In this document: in pieces, positions 1-9,312 of the stretch
Position numbering within the stretch: position 1 is the stretch's first letter
Layout of the letters: every line of letters begins with the position of its first letter
Assembly: GCA_043820105.1 (NCBI GenBank)
Contig: JBDREC010000064.1
Span: forward strand, 1-51,270
Direction of reading: 5' to 3'
Length of the DNA stretch: 51,270 bases
DNA from: JBDREC01 sp043820105 [NCBI: Pseudomonadota bacterium]
Lineage (GTDB): Bacteria > Bdellovibrionota_F > JAHFAK01
The notes under the pieces: model-generated
Seen by the model: the letters and a program-made list of their open reading frames with translations, nothing else
Told to the model about the DNA's origin: nothing
The model's database searches: none
Translations under genes and position numbers: made by a program

Positions 1-41
1 TATTCTTGTAAATTGAATAAAATATTTATAAACTTTATGCT

Positions 42-1514
42 ATGAGCCAAAAGAAGCAATATACCTCATTTAAACCAAGTAATGTTATTAATAGGAAGAA
101 GAAACATAGATTTAAGCTTAGATTTAAACTAAATTGGAATGTTTTTTATAAAATTTATAAACCAACATTATTTATTTCCTTAATACTGGCACTTTCAGGC
201 TTTTTTTATATTAATTTTTCCATGGAATCTTTTTATAAGCTTATTTATCAGGGATACGATGAAAAAATTCTTATGGAAAATTTAGGAGCCCAAACTTGTG
301 AATTTGCTTTATCTAAGCTGATTATTGATAATGGTCAATCCCATAAAAAACTATATGTATCTCAAAAGGATTTAGATCTTAAAAATTTTACAAGTGAATT
401 TATTTATATCCTGCAAAAGAATGATAGTTTATATGGTGTATTATCTTCATTTAATCAGAACCCAGAAAAAATCGCTACAATTTTAAAATCAACTCGGAAA
501 TTATATGATTTGAAGAAAATAATACCAGGGCATCAATTATATCTAGGCTTTGCCTTAGATAAAAAATTAACATATCTCAAATATGAAATCGATTTTGATA
601 AATATCTTGTGGTAAATATTTCAGATAGTATGATTGATTCGACATTAAAAACTCTTGAATATAAAGAGGATTATGAGGTTTTTGAATCCACAATCATGGA
701 TAACCTTTATAGTACTGCCAGCAACATTAACATGGATTATTCCTTAGTAGGGCAATTGGCTGATATTTTTGCCTATGATATTTCCTTTAACAAGGAACTT
801 AGAAAAGGGGATTCATTTAGGCTATTAGTACAGAAAAGAGTATATGAAAATGGTGCTGAAAAATATGGAAGAATATTAGCAGCTCAATTTATGAATCAGC
901 AAAAGCTTTATGAAGCGTATTATTACGATAACAAGTCATTTGCAGGTGGATATTATAACGAAAATGGACAGTCATTGAGGAAAATGTTTATCAGGTCACC
1001 TGTTCCTTTTTCAAGAGTTTCATCTAGATTTTCAAAGGCTCGTTTTCATCCAGTTTTAAAGGTTTGGAAACCACATTATGGCGTTGATTTTGCTGCTGCT
1101 ACTGGAACTCCTGTAAAAGCTGTTGGCTCAGGAACAGTTGTATATGCAGATTGGAAGGGTGCTAATGGCAAGATGGTTAAAATCCGTCATAATAGCACAT
1201 ATTCTTCAGCTTATTGCCATTTAAGCAGATATGGTAAAGGTATTAGAAGTGGAGTTAAAGTAAAACAGGGACAAATTATTGGATATGTTGGCTCAACAGG
1301 AAGATCAACAGGGCCTCACTGCCATTTAGCTTTCTATAAAAATGGGAAATATGTTGATTTTTTAACCATGAGGTTTCACTCAGCTGAACCCATTTCAAAA
1401 AACTATATAAGTGACTTCAGAAAATCAAAATCTAATTATCTAAAACTTCTTGATTCTCACAAACCTTTGAAGCTTGCGAAAAGTTCTGAAGAATTATCAT
1501 CTATTGCAAATTAA
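42..1514 (+). CDS. M23-family peptidoglycan DD-metalloendopeptidase, membrane anchored
   Basis: A zinc endopeptidase that probably cuts peptidoglycan cross-bridges in the periplasm. The basic N-terminus is followed by one hydrophobic segment (about residues 43-60), so the protein is likely anchored in the inner membrane with the rest outside the cytoplasm. The C-terminal LytM/M23 domain has the zinc ligands H345 and D349 (HYGVD), H393 (YCHLS) and the HxH pair H426/H428 (HCHLA). The middle part (about 100-320) resembles the LysM/OapA-like regions of MepM-type proteins, for example the GHQLYLGF segment. At 490 residues the length is normal for this class. No convincing Shine-Dalgarno site precedes the ATG, and the upstream region is cut by the window edge, so the start is less certain than the domain call. 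Confidence 0.88.
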   Translation: MSQKKQYTSFKPSNVINRKKKHRFKLRFKLNWNVFYKIYKPTLFISLILALSGFFYINFSMESFYKLIYQGYDEKILMENLGAQTCEFALSKLIIDNGQSHKKLYVSQKDLDLKNFTSEFIYILQKNDSLYGVLSSFNQNPEKIATILKSTRKLYDLKKIIPGHQLYLGFALDKKLTYLKYEIDFDKYLVVNISDSMIDSTLKTLEYKEDYEVFESTIMDNLYSTASNINMDYSLVGQLADIFAYDISFNKELRKGDSFRLLVQKRVYENGAEKYGRILAAQFMNQQKLYEAYYYDNKSFAGGYYNENGQSLRKMFIRSPVPFSRVSSRFSKARFHPVLKVWKPHYGVDFAAATGTPVKAVGSGTVVYADWKGANGKMVKIRHNSTYSSAYCHLSRYGKGIRSGVKVKQGQIIGYVGSTGRSTGPHCHLAFYKNGKYVDFLTMRFHSAEPISKNYISDFRKSKSNYLKLLDSHKPLKLAKSSEELSSIAN

Positions 1515-1551
1515 CTAAAATTATATTAAAATGGATTATAGAAAAAAATAA

Positions 1552-1625
1552 AGGGCAAATAATTGTTGATGAGTCTTTGTCCATTTCTTCAAGTTCTTAA
1601 AAAACCCATCAAAAATATTTGCCCT
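1552..1625. repeat. Imperfect inverted repeat with 19-20 nt arms
   Basis: The left arm AGGGCAAATAATTGTTGATG (1552-1571) pairs with the right arm at 1607-1625, whose reverse complement is AGGGCAAATATTTTTGATG. The spacer is 35 nt. It lies just after the M23 gene in the 315-bp gap 1515-1829. There is no run of T after it, so it is not a standard intrinsic terminator. It could be an mRNA 3' hairpin or a remnant of a small mobile element. Nothing else was recognised in this gap. Confidence 0.6.
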
Positions 1626-1829
1626 ACAACTTTTAGAGGTATTTTCCGACTTATTGTAATTTATAATTAATGCAATTTGTATGCCAAAATGCAATGGGTA
1701 GTAATAACATGAACTTATGTATGGTTTTGGCTTTGAACATTATTGGAAATCACAGAAATCTATAAATGATGTATCAGAAATCTGAGACTTTAATCGAATT
1801 TTAACATTAACTTTAAATATTTTTATAAA

Positions 1830-2768
1830 TTAAAGAAATAAATTGATTTTTTCTTCTAGTAATTCTTGTTCATCATATGGATCAAACCAGATAATATCTT
1901 TTTCTTTTTTAAACCAAGTCATTTGCCTTTTTGCAAAATGCCTTGTATCACGTCTCGTTAATTCAATAGCTTTTTCTAGACTAAGCTCATCTTCAAGATA
2001 TTTCATTATCCATTTGTAGCCCAATGTATTGAGAGATCTAATTTTACCAGAATATCCCAATTCAAGAGTAGAGCTTACTTCTTCTACCATTCCATCTTCA
2101 ATCATTTGGCTCACTCTTTGATTAATTCTTCTATAAAGTAAATTTCTTGGTAAACAAAGGCCAATTTTAAGAAAATTATATCGAGCTTCTGCAAATTTAT
2201 GATCTTCGTGAAAGTAAGATAAAGGTTTTTTTGTTAAATAAAAGATTTCAATAATTCTGGAAAGCCTATAAAAATCATTTTCTTCAATCTTGGAAGCCAG
2301 CTTATTATCAATTCTTTTTGCCCATTTTTTAAAAAATGAATTAGGAAACCTTACTCGCATTTTATTAAGCTTTTGCCTAAATGGTTTTAACTTATCTTCA
2401 TCAAAATCAATTTTACATAAACCAAAGAGCAGGGCTTTAATATAAAAGGCTGTTCCACCAACGATAAAAGGCCTTTTGCCTTTTGATATTATTTCAGTAA
2501 TAGCTTTATCTGCATAATCCGCAAAATTTTGAGCTGTAAATACTTCATCAGGATTGAGAATATTAATCAGATGATGCTTAATTGCCTGAAGCTCTTCTTC
2601 ACTTGGCTTAGCTGTTCCTATGTTAAGATGTCTATAGACCTGCATAGAATCAGCGTTTATTATTTCCCCATTATATTTTTGAGCCAGCTTTAAAGCAAGA
2701 TCAGTCTTGCCAGATGCAGTAGGCCCTAAAATTATAACAATCTTTTCTTTTATTTCTGATTTCTTCAT
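1830..2768 (-). CDS. miaA: tRNA dimethylallyltransferase MiaA
   Basis: Transfers a dimethylallyl group to N6 of A37 in tRNAs reading UNN codons, which improves decoding. The P-loop GPTASGKT is at residues 15-22. Next come the family motif DSMQVYR with D40, the NIGTAKPS motif, the GGTAFYIKAL helix and the C-terminal FAKRQMTWFKK segment that contacts tRNA. The 312 residues match the usual length. The ATG is the first in frame. The gene reads away from the NhaC operon but on the same strand, with a heptamer-rich gap of 76 bp upstream. Confidence 0.96.
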   Translation of the reverse strand: MKKSEIKEKIVIILGPTASGKTDLALKLAQKYNGEIINADSMQVYRHLNIGTAKPSEEELQAIKHHLINILNPDEVFTAQNFADYADKAITEIISKGKRPFIVGGTAFYIKALLFGLCKIDFDEDKLKPFRQKLNKMRVRFPNSFFKKWAKRIDNKLASKIEENDFYRLSRIIEIFYLTKKPLSYFHEDHKFAEARYNFLKIGLCLPRNLLYRRINQRVSQMIEDGMVEEVSSTLELGYSGKIRSLNTLGYKWIMKYLEDELSLEKAIELTRRDTRHFAKRQMTWFKKEKDIIWFDPYDEQELLEEKINLFL

Positions 2769-2843
2769 TCTTTAACTCTTAACTCTTAATCTTAATATTT
2801 AATCTTCAATCTTTAATTTTGAATTTTGAATTTTGAATTTTAT
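2767..2843. repeat. Degenerate heptamer array (TTAACTC / TTAATCT / TTTTGAA)
   Basis: The gap between miaA and the NhaC gene is built almost entirely of 7-base units. TTAACTC-like and AATCTTC-like units run into three copies of TTTTGAA. It belongs to the same style of repeat found in other gaps of this window. Confidence 0.7.
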
Positions 2844-2844
2844 T

Positions 2845-4773
2845 CTACTCATGCTTCTTCCCAAACAAAAACAAAAACCCAGTCAAAATCCCAAATCCCA
2901 TTAAATACAATAATATTGAAGGAACATGATAATACGAAAGTAAATATCCTGGAAAAATTGCAACTACCATACAAATAGTTGCATAAGGAATTTGCGTTCT
3001 TACATGGTCAACATGATCAGAAGAACTCGAAATTGATGAAAGTATCGTTGTGTCTGATATGGGGCTGCAATGATCGCCAAATATTGAGCCATCAAGAACT
3101 GCTGCCATTGAAATAAATATAAGATCCATTCCTCCCATGCTATAAGCTAGTGGAACAGAAATTGGGATCATTAGAGCCATGGTGTTCCATGAGGAGCCAG
3201 TACTTAAAGCAATAAAAGCTGAAGATAAAAATATGATTATAGTTATTAAAACAGCTGGAATTTTACCTATAAAGATAGAAACAAGATATTCAGCTGTTCC
3301 AATCGATTCACAGAGTGCAGCTAAGGTCCAGGCTAAAATTAATATTACAAAAGCCAAATACATGGCTTTAAGGCCAATTCCAATAGTAATAAAAGTGTCT
3401 TTAAAGCCGACAATTTTTTGGATAAGGGTCAAGGCTATCGATAAAAATAAACCAAATACAGAAGAAATAGCTAATATTTGAACAGAGTTTTCAGATGCCA
3501 TAAATGAGTTGGAAATTGCGCTAAATGAAAAACCTGATTCTTTTATTAAATTAATAATATTTCCATCTAGCATGATTCCAATTGCAGTTGAAAAAATTAT
3601 TGTTAGTATTGGTACAAGGGCATTATAAGCCCTTTGTGGTTTTTCAAGATCTGCTTTAATGTTTGTAAATTCTTTTGATGTTAGGAGTTTCGCGCCATCT
3701 TTATAAAGCTTTCCAGTTTCCATTGCTCTTTGTTCTGCTTTAAGCATTGGGCCAAAATCTCTGCTTGTAATGGAAGTTAAAAAGACAAAAAAGATAGTAA
3801 ATATACAATAAAACCTAAAGGGAAGTGCTTGAAAAAAAGCCTGATATCCGCCGATATTTTCAATTCCCATCTTTACTAAAATATCTTGAAAGAGCCCAAT
3901 TTCAAAACCAATCCAAGTGCTAATTATTGCTAAGCCTGCAACTGGAGCTGAGGTTGAATCAACTAAATAGGCTAACTTTTCTCTGGAAATTTTCATTTTA
4001 TCAGAAATCGGTCTTATTGTTGTTCCAATAATCATAGTATTAGAATAATCATCAAAAAAGATTAATAGGCCCATTAAAGAAGTTGCAATTCTTGTTGATC
4101 TAGCTTTTTTCATATATTTAGAAATAATGTTTAATATTCCTTGAATTCCCCCGTTTTTGGTAACAATGGCAACGGTTGCAATTAAGGAAACTGTAAAAAT
4201 TAAAATGGAAAATTTAAATTCTTCAAAAATTGCTGAGGCAAAATATGCTGAAAAGACTTTGTGAATTGGGATATCTCTTATAATAATAAATTCAATTAAA
4301 GCTCCACCAAATATTCCAAGCAATAATGATGGAAGCAAGAATCTTGTTACAATTGAAAATAAAACTACAAAAATTGGGGGTAAAATAGACCACCAAGAGG
4401 GTATATGTTTTTCAAGTTGGGTTTTTTCATTGTTTGAAATATAAGTAATTTGAGAATAATTGTCTTTTGTTTGTATGATTATTTCAATGTCATAAGAGGA
4501 AGAAACATATTGGATTTCTCTACTTGATTCACTTTCAAGAAACTCTTTTATTTTTTCAGTTCTATTGGGATTATCAGAATCGATTTTTATTTTTATAATT
4601 TTATTATTGATATCTTGAGAATCGATTTTTTCTATTAGAGATGACACAAGGGATTTATCGCATTTAAATAAAAGAAATTCTTTATTTGGTTTTAAAACAA
4701 TGCTTAGAAGCACTAAGATGCTAATAACAATGATGACCGCGAGGATGGAATAAAACTTTGAATTCAGTTTCAA
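2845..4773 (-). CDS. Na+/H+ antiporter, NhaC family, with an N-terminal extracytoplasmic extension
   Basis: A polytopic inner-membrane protein that probably exchanges Na+ for H+. Two conserved NhaC-family blocks are visible. One is FFDDYSNTMIIGTTIRP followed by DSTSAPVAG. The other is STGSSWNTMALMIP followed by DGSIFGDHCSPISDTT. Residues 1-25 form one membrane segment, then about 100 polar residues precede the transporter core, which starts near residue 125. The extension is probably periplasmic. The start is TTG (4771-4773), supported by an AGGAAGG Shine-Dalgarno site that overlaps the last codons of the upstream gene, so the two are probably translationally coupled. The transported cation is inferred from the family only. 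Confidence 0.88.
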   Translation of the reverse strand: MKLNSKFYSILAVIIVISILVLLSIVLKPNKEFLLFKCDKSLVSSLIEKIDSQDINNKIIKIKIDSDNPNRTEKIKEFLESESSREIQYVSSSYDIEIIIQTKDNYSQITYISNNEKTQLEKHIPSWWSILPPIFVVLFSIVTRFLLPSLLLGIFGGALIEFIIIRDIPIHKVFSAYFASAIFEEFKFSILIFTVSLIATVAIVTKNGGIQGILNIISKYMKKARSTRIATSLMGLLIFFDDYSNTMIIGTTIRPISDKMKISREKLAYLVDSTSAPVAGLAIISTWIGFEIGLFQDILVKMGIENIGGYQAFFQALPFRFYCIFTIFFVFLTSITSRDFGPMLKAEQRAMETGKLYKDGAKLLTSKEFTNIKADLEKPQRAYNALVPILTIIFSTAIGIMLDGNIINLIKESGFSFSAISNSFMASENSVQILAISSVFGLFLSIALTLIQKIVGFKDTFITIGIGLKAMYLAFVILILAWTLAALCESIGTAEYLVSIFIGKIPAVLITIIIFLSSAFIALSTGSSWNTMALMIPISVPLAYSMGGMDLIFISMAAVLDGSIFGDHCSPISDTTILSSISSSSDHVDHVRTQIPYATICMVVAIFPGYLLSYYHVPSILLYLMGFGILTGFLFLFGKKHE

Positions 4774-4776
4774 AAA

Positions 4777-5451
4777 TTAAAACCTTCCTGTTACTCCTAC
4801 AAAACCAGTTTCTTTGCCTGCCATTGCCAATACAGGGCGGATTGATAAAAGTGATGATTGCATATCATCATATCTAAATTTTCTTCTTAAATCTTCATTA
4901 TATTTATTAACTGTGTAAACAGAAGTAATTGATCCAAATACTCTTGAGCCAACAATCAGACCCATTCCTGTTAATAAAAGGGTTGCTTCAGTTGTATCAA
5001 GTGCATCGCTTTTTATTTCACTTCTTTCCATAAAGCCATCATTATCATCATCTGTTATAAACCAACCAGCAATAAATAAGCCCCATCCAACTGATTCAAA
5101 GAAAAGGTGAATAAAACCATCTCTTTTATTAGCTGCATAGAAATTGCCAATTCCAAATCCAGCTGCTGCTGAAAAACCAAGAGCAGCCCATGGTGATCTT
5201 TCATTAACATATACATATCTTGGCATGGTACTAGCTACTTGAGTTGTTTCTTCAATTGTATCAATACACTCTTCTTCATCTTCACCATTATTCGGACATG
5301 GTTCTTCATAAGCCTTAGCAGGTTCCGTTGAAACTTTTACTTCATCATTAGGGATTTTTAGTTCTTCATCTTGAGCAAATATTAGATTTGAAGATAAAAA
5401 AACTGTTAAAATTACAAAAATAGCAATAACAAATATCTTTTCAACTTTCAT
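4777..5451 (-). CDS. Exported P13-like membrane protein with an EF-hand-type loop
   Basis: A 224-residue protein with a clear signal peptide (about residues 1-26, ending LIFA|Q), a short acidic linker and then several glycine-rich hydrophobic stretches. These resemble the P13/DUF5683-type small membrane proteins known from spirochaetes and other diderms. Between two of them is the 12-residue loop DDDNDGFMERSE, with acidic residues at loop positions 1, 3, 5 and 12 and Gly at 6, the spacing of a calcium-binding EF-hand loop. It is the first gene of a pair with the NhaC antiporter, 3 bp apart. The family assignment is tentative; the export signal and loop are directly visible. An AGAGG Shine-Dalgarno site precedes the ATG, and a TATAAT-like -10 lies at 5475-5480. 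Confidence 0.6.
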   Translation of the reverse strand: MKVEKIFVIAIFVILTVFLSSNLIFAQDEELKIPNDEVKVSTEPAKAYEEPCPNNGEDEEECIDTIEETTQVASTMPRYVYVNERSPWAALGFSAAAGFGIGNFYAANKRDGFIHLFFESVGWGLFIAGWFITDDDNDGFMERSEIKSDALDTTEATLLLTGMGLIVGSRVFGSITSVYTVNKYNEDLRRKFRYDDMQSSLLSIRPVLAMAGKETGFVGVTGRF

Positions 5452-5519
5452 GGGTTATGACCTCTTTTACATTTATTATAACGCATAGCATATTAGCACA
5501 ATTAATTTGTTAAAGCAAG

Positions 5520-6221
5520 CTAAAATTGCTCTAAATATATTTTATTCAATAAAATTCCAACACTTACAGAGACATTTAGAGATTCAACCTTTGCTTCCAT
5601 GGGAATTGAAATTAAAAAGTCACAATTTTTTTCAATTAATGATGAAATACCCAAACCTTCTGATCCAGCCACTAAACAGGTTTTTTTATCAAACTTGCTT
5701 TTAGTACTTAATTTTTCGCCTTTCATTGCTAAGCCATAGGTCCAGAAGTTTTCTTTTTTAAGTAATTCAAGACAATTTGATAAATTGGCTACTTGAACAA
5801 TGGGAAGCAGCAAGGCCATTCCTGAAGAAGCTTTTACAACTGTTGAGTTAACTAAACTTGTTCTTTTATTTGGAATAACTATACAATCAACTGCAAAAGC
5901 TTTAGCTGATCTAATTATAGCACCAAAATTTTGAGGATCTTGGATGTGGTCAAGGACTAATATTGTTGAAGATTTTTTCTGATTTGAAATTAGTTTTTTT
6001 AAAAAGTTCAAATCCTTATATTCAAAAACAACTTCAGCTGCAATAAATTGATGTGTTTGCTCTTTAAAGTGCTTTTGAAAATATGCTGGATCTACTATTT
6101 GAATTTTTGATCTTTTATAGTTGATTTTATTAAGAGTTTTTTCAGTACAAAAAATGGCTTTTATTTTTTCAGGAACAAAAGAAATTGCATCATTAACAGG
6201 ATTTAAACCGTATATTAGCAA
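5520..6221 (-). CDS. rlmB: SpoU/TrmH-family rRNA 2'-O-ribose methyltransferase (RlmB-like)
   Basis: A knotted SPOUT methyltransferase that in RlmB methylates G2251 of 23S rRNA. The short N-terminal substrate-binding domain begins with the typical YGLNPV motif. The catalytic part carries LDHIQDPQNFGAIIRSA (motif 1, with N and R conserved), LVAGSEGLG (motif 2) and IPMEAKVESLNVSVSVGILL (motif 3). The protein is 233 residues, typical of the family. The start is TTG (6219-6221) with GGAG ten bases upstream; no better ATG is present. RlmB is the best guess, but other TrmH-family rRNA or tRNA targets are possible. Confidence 0.88.
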   Translation of the reverse strand: MLIYGLNPVNDAISFVPEKIKAIFCTEKTLNKINYKRSKIQIVDPAYFQKHFKEQTHQFIAAEVVFEYKDLNFLKKLISNQKKSSTILVLDHIQDPQNFGAIIRSAKAFAVDCIVIPNKRTSLVNSTVVKASSGMALLLPIVQVANLSNCLELLKKENFWTYGLAMKGEKLSTKSKFDKKTCLVAGSEGLGISSLIEKNCDFLISIPMEAKVESLNVSVSVGILLNKIYLEQF

Positions 6222-6271
6222 AGCGTTTTTTCTCCAATTAGCGTAGTTTTATTGACAATTAAACGGGTTTA

Positions 6272-6360
6272 AAAATAATCAATAATCAATAATCAATAAT
6301 CAATAATCAATTCTCAACACTGAATACCAAATACTGAATACTGAATACCAATTATTGATC
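6272..6360. repeat. Heptamer arrays AATAATC and TACTGAA/TACCAAA
   Basis: About five AATAATC units are followed by TACTGAA/TACCAAA units. The array reaches the 3' end of the SPOR gene: the stop and last codons (minus-strand GATCAATAA) lie in AATAATC-like sequence. ATCAATAAT at the left and ATTATTGAT at 6352-6360 are inverted copies, so the gap can fold back on itself. Confidence 0.75.
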
Positions 6361-7050
6361 AGAGCTCGTAACATAAGGCTGTAAATTCTCGCTATTTTTC
6401 AATAAGGCTGCATATTTTTCAGCTTCTTCTCTTGTGACAAATTGACCAACCCGAACCCTATACCAAAGGCCACTTTCATCGATATATTTTTTCATTATAT
6501 AAGCAGTATAACCTTTTTCTTTTAATTTTGATACAGCTTTATCTGCCTGGTTTTTATCTTTAAACGAATTAACCTGAATAGTAAAACCTTTGCCCGAGAA
6601 TTTGCTTGTATCTTCTTTTATAGCTTGTTGCTCTGAATTGTCTAAGTCTGGCTTGCTTTGTGTATCTTTTTCTATTGCAAGAGGTTCTTCTTTTTCTGAA
6701 TTATTAATTCTATGCTCAAGACTTTTTTCTCGATCTTCATTTTTTACTTTTTTTAACTTTTCATAAAAAGTATAGTCAACTTCATTTCTTTCTTTTAATT
6801 CTTGTATTAGTTCTTTAGGAGAAATTACCTCAAGGTCTTTAGTTTCAACCGTTTTAACTTCTTTTATTTCTTCTTTTTGTGAAGTTACGTATGGAGTATT
6901 TCTAGTTTCCTCCACTGAAAACAGTTCAAACCCGACTAGAAAAGCTAAAACAGCTGCTAAGACTCCAATTGCGCTTATTAAAATCGCAAAAAGAGCTACT
7001 TGTTTTATGTTAAAAGAAAAACCAGAATTTAATTTTATGTTTTTAGACAA
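6352..7050 (-). CDS. SPOR-domain inner-membrane protein
   Basis: A bitopic protein of 232 residues. The short cytoplasmic N-terminus is followed by one membrane helix (about residues 17-44), then a charged, Glu/Lys-rich linker, and a C-terminal SPOR domain (about 153-228, GFTIQVNSFKDKNQADKAVSKL...WYRVRVGQF). SPOR domains bind denuded glycan strands, typically at the division septum, so a role in cell division or envelope maintenance is likely. The ATG is supported by family layout. The last codons are merged with an intergenic heptamer array. Confidence 0.88.
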   Translation of the reverse strand: MSKNIKLNSGFSFNIKQVALFAILISAIGVLAAVLAFLVGFELFSVEETRNTPYVTSQKEEIKEVKTVETKDLEVISPKELIQELKERNEVDYTFYEKLKKVKNEDREKSLEHRINNSEKEEPLAIEKDTQSKPDLDNSEQQAIKEDTSKFSGKGFTIQVNSFKDKNQADKAVSKLKEKGYTAYIMKKYIDESGLWYRVRVGQFVTREEAEKYAALLKNSENLQPYVTSSDQ

Positions 7051-7142
7051 CTTTTTACCTTCTACAAATCTTGGTCTTTAAAATTGAATTTATTATTTAT
7101 ATATAAATCAACTTTTATTGTCAATTTATGAAAATAGCCTTT

Positions 7143-8057
7143 TTAAATAAATTTTGCTAATCCTTCTTTAATATTTATTTCACATGTTCTTTCAAGAGGA
7201 ATTATTCTATTTGAATCATAATGTCCACTTGGAAAGGAATAAATTATTGGAAATGGTATCTTATTATTTTGCCACAATCTTTTTAGACATTTTTCAATAT
7301 TTTTTTTGTATTTTAACTCCCTTGATTTCTTGCACATTTGACCAAAAATCAAAGCCTTGATTCCATTAAATTTTTTTGCATAATAAAGGTGCGAAAGCAT
7401 TCTGTCAATTTTATACATTTTTTCATTAACATCTTCTATAAAAAGAATTTTATTTTTAGCATTAAATTCATAAACTGTACCAATTGAAGTTATTAATAGG
7501 CTCAAATTTCCACCTGTTACTTTAGCTTTAATTATCTTTTTATCTTTATATTTGCCTTTTGGAAAGGTAATGGAATAGGGCGTATCAGTTTTAATAAAAA
7601 GATCATTTATATCTTTTATATATTGTTTTTCTAATTTTTGATTCTGAAAAGCTGCAATTATTGATGGGCCGTGAAAACATGCTAAGTTGCAAGCTTTTTC
7701 CAGGTAAAGGTGAAGCACTGTAATATCAGAAAATCCAAGAAATATTTTTGGGTTTTCTTTAATTAGTTTTGTATTTAAAAATGGTATTATGTGTTGGCTT
7801 CCAAATCCTCCTCTAATGCAAAAAACAGCTTTAACTTTAGGATCTGCAAACATTTTATTTAGATCATTTGCCCGTTTTTTAGGGTTTCCAGCGAATCCTT
7901 CATCATTAAGATAAATTGACTTAGTGTGTTTAATTTTAAAACCAAGGTCAATTAATTTTCTTTTGGCTTGTTCAAAGGCTTTAACATCAAATTTTGAGGC
8001 TGTTGCTACAAGACCAATGGTATCACCCAGGGATAGTTTCATAAAGGAATTTTTCAT
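7143..8057 (-). CDS. LD-carboxypeptidase (peptidase family S66)
   Basis: A serine peptidase that removes the terminal D-Ala from L,D-linked murein tetrapeptides during peptidoglycan recycling; related proteins (MccF) cleave microcin C. The S66 Ser-Glu-His triad is visible: S110 in GFSDIT, E208 in LFIEDVNEK and H279 in PSGHYD. The preceding RGGFGSQ motif is also typical. I place the start at the ATG at 8055-8057, because GGAG sits six bases before it and it begins one base after the stop of the upstream M14 gene. A GTG at 8067-8069 would add four residues. The protein has no signal peptide, as expected for a cytoplasmic recycling enzyme. It is in an operon with the M14 carboxypeptidase. Confidence 0.9.
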   Translation of the reverse strand: MKNSFMKLSLGDTIGLVATASKFDVKAFEQAKRKLIDLGFKIKHTKSIYLNDEGFAGNPKKRANDLNKMFADPKVKAVFCIRGGFGSQHIIPFLNTKLIKENPKIFLGFSDITVLHLYLEKACNLACFHGPSIIAAFQNQKLEKQYIKDINDLFIKTDTPYSITFPKGKYKDKKIIKAKVTGGNLSLLITSIGTVYEFNAKNKILFIEDVNEKMYKIDRMLSHLYYAKKFNGIKALIFGQMCKKSRELKYKKNIEKCLKRLWQNNKIPFPIIYSFPSGHYDSNRIIPLERTCEINIKEGLAKFI

Positions 8058-8058
8058 A

Positions 8059-9312
8059 TTATTCTCCACATCCTGAAGTTTCAGCGCTTTCTTCAGTATC
8101 GTAATAATCAGGAAAATTTTGATTTTTAGCGATATTAGCCATTGAATAAAATAAAAATTCTAATTCATTATAAGTGTCATTGATCTCTGAGATTGATAAT
8201 TCAAAGCCAGATAAATCACCAGCTAAAGGTCTTGTTTCAATGGTTATACTGGGAACAGAGTAAGTAAAATATGCATAATCTATAAGGCTACCAGCCAGTT
8301 GCCCATTTGTTGTTGGGTATATAGAAGAGGGTTGAATATTTTGATATATTGTATCATAAACATATCCAATGTTTTCAGTTATACTGTCAGTTAAATTAAT
8401 ATAAGCTTTGCTGTCTTGGGGTAAAGCATCAGAATAAGCCCAGGGATAGAAAACGTATTGACCATATGAGTGAATATCAACAGATGCTTGAATATCTATT
8501 TCTGCCATAAAATCAGATAAAGCTTTGGTTTCATTTTCTGAAAGAGCAGAAGAGCCCTTGTAGGTGTCACTATCAGCATCAGTATACGTATTTAAATCCC
8601 ATTTATACGAATAATTTCTATTTAAATCTGTACCATAGGAACCATCGGCATTTGGGCTTCTATTTTTTCTCCAAAAGCGATCTGTGCTAATTGAATATTC
8701 AAAGCCATCAGGATTTATTAAAGGTATAATCCAGAAATCAATAGTTTCCACAAGGTTTAAGACATCAGTGCGTTCCATATTTTCAATAATATTTTCAATA
8801 AATAAATAGGCAACTTCCAGGCTTGTCCACTCTCTGGCATGGGATAGGGCTGTTACTAAGAAGGCTGGTTTTGTTGCGCCTGTATCTTTGCCAATTTTTA
8901 AGGCGTAAATGTTTCGCCCTTCGTAACTTTGCCCAATTATGTTTAAGCTTACATTATCTTCTAAAGCAAATGATTCAAGTTCAGTCAATAGACTACTGTA
9001 TGTGTGATAATCCTCGATTAATGATTTATATCTTGATAAGTAATCTCTTGTATCTTGCAGAATGTAAGAATATTTAATTTGAGCATCATCAAGATAGTTA
9101 ATTTCTTTGGACTTAACGATTATTGTTGCATAATCTTTAGTGATATTGTATATATCCGGAGAAAATTGCTTTGAGATTTTATATAGATCATCAATATCTA
9201 ATTTAATAATGCTTTTTTTAGGTAAAGAAGATCTAGATGATGTCATGGAAATAGAGAAAAAAGCGCATGACATAAAAATCAGAAGCACCATATATCTAAA
9301 GTATTTTATCAT
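8059..9312 (-). CDS. Exported M14-family zinc carboxypeptidase
   Basis: A 417-residue carboxypeptidase of the M14 fold. A hydrophobic export signal occupies residues 1-22; FMSC could be a relaxed lipobox. About 90 residues of pro-region follow, then the catalytic domain. The zinc ligands are H158 and E161 (HAREW) and H281 (VDIHSYGQ). E359 in ITIETRP is the general base. NPDGFEYS and TDLNRNY (substrate-binding Asn-Arg) are also present. It probably trims peptides outside the cytoplasm. The gene heads a two-gene operon with the LD-carboxypeptidase and is divergent from smc. Confidence 0.93.
   Translation of the reverse strand: MIKYFRYMVLLIFMSCAFFSISMTSSRSSLPKKSIIKLDIDDLYKISKQFSPDIYNITKDYATIIVKSKEINYLDDAQIKYSYILQDTRDYLSRYKSLIEDYHTYSSLLTELESFALEDNVSLNIIGQSYEGRNIYALKIGKDTGATKPAFLVTALSHAREWTSLEVAYLFIENIIENMERTDVLNLVETIDFWIIPLINPDGFEYSISTDRFWRKNRSPNADGSYGTDLNRNYSYKWDLNTYTDADSDTYKGSSALSENETKALSDFMAEIDIQASVDIHSYGQYVFYPWAYSDALPQDSKAYINLTDSITENIGYVYDTIYQNIQPSSIYPTTNGQLAGSLIDYAYFTYSVPSITIETRPLAGDLSGFELSISEINDTYNELEFLFYSMANIAKNQNFPDYYDTEESAETSGCGE

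Noticed and set aside
3179-3481. 100-codon frame antisense to the NhaC gene
   Set aside because: Shadow of the well-supported antiporter; no ribosome-binding site or domain.
6272-6350. CRISPR array from the regular AATAATC repeats
   Set aside because: Units are 7 bases with no spacers, and no cas genes are present.
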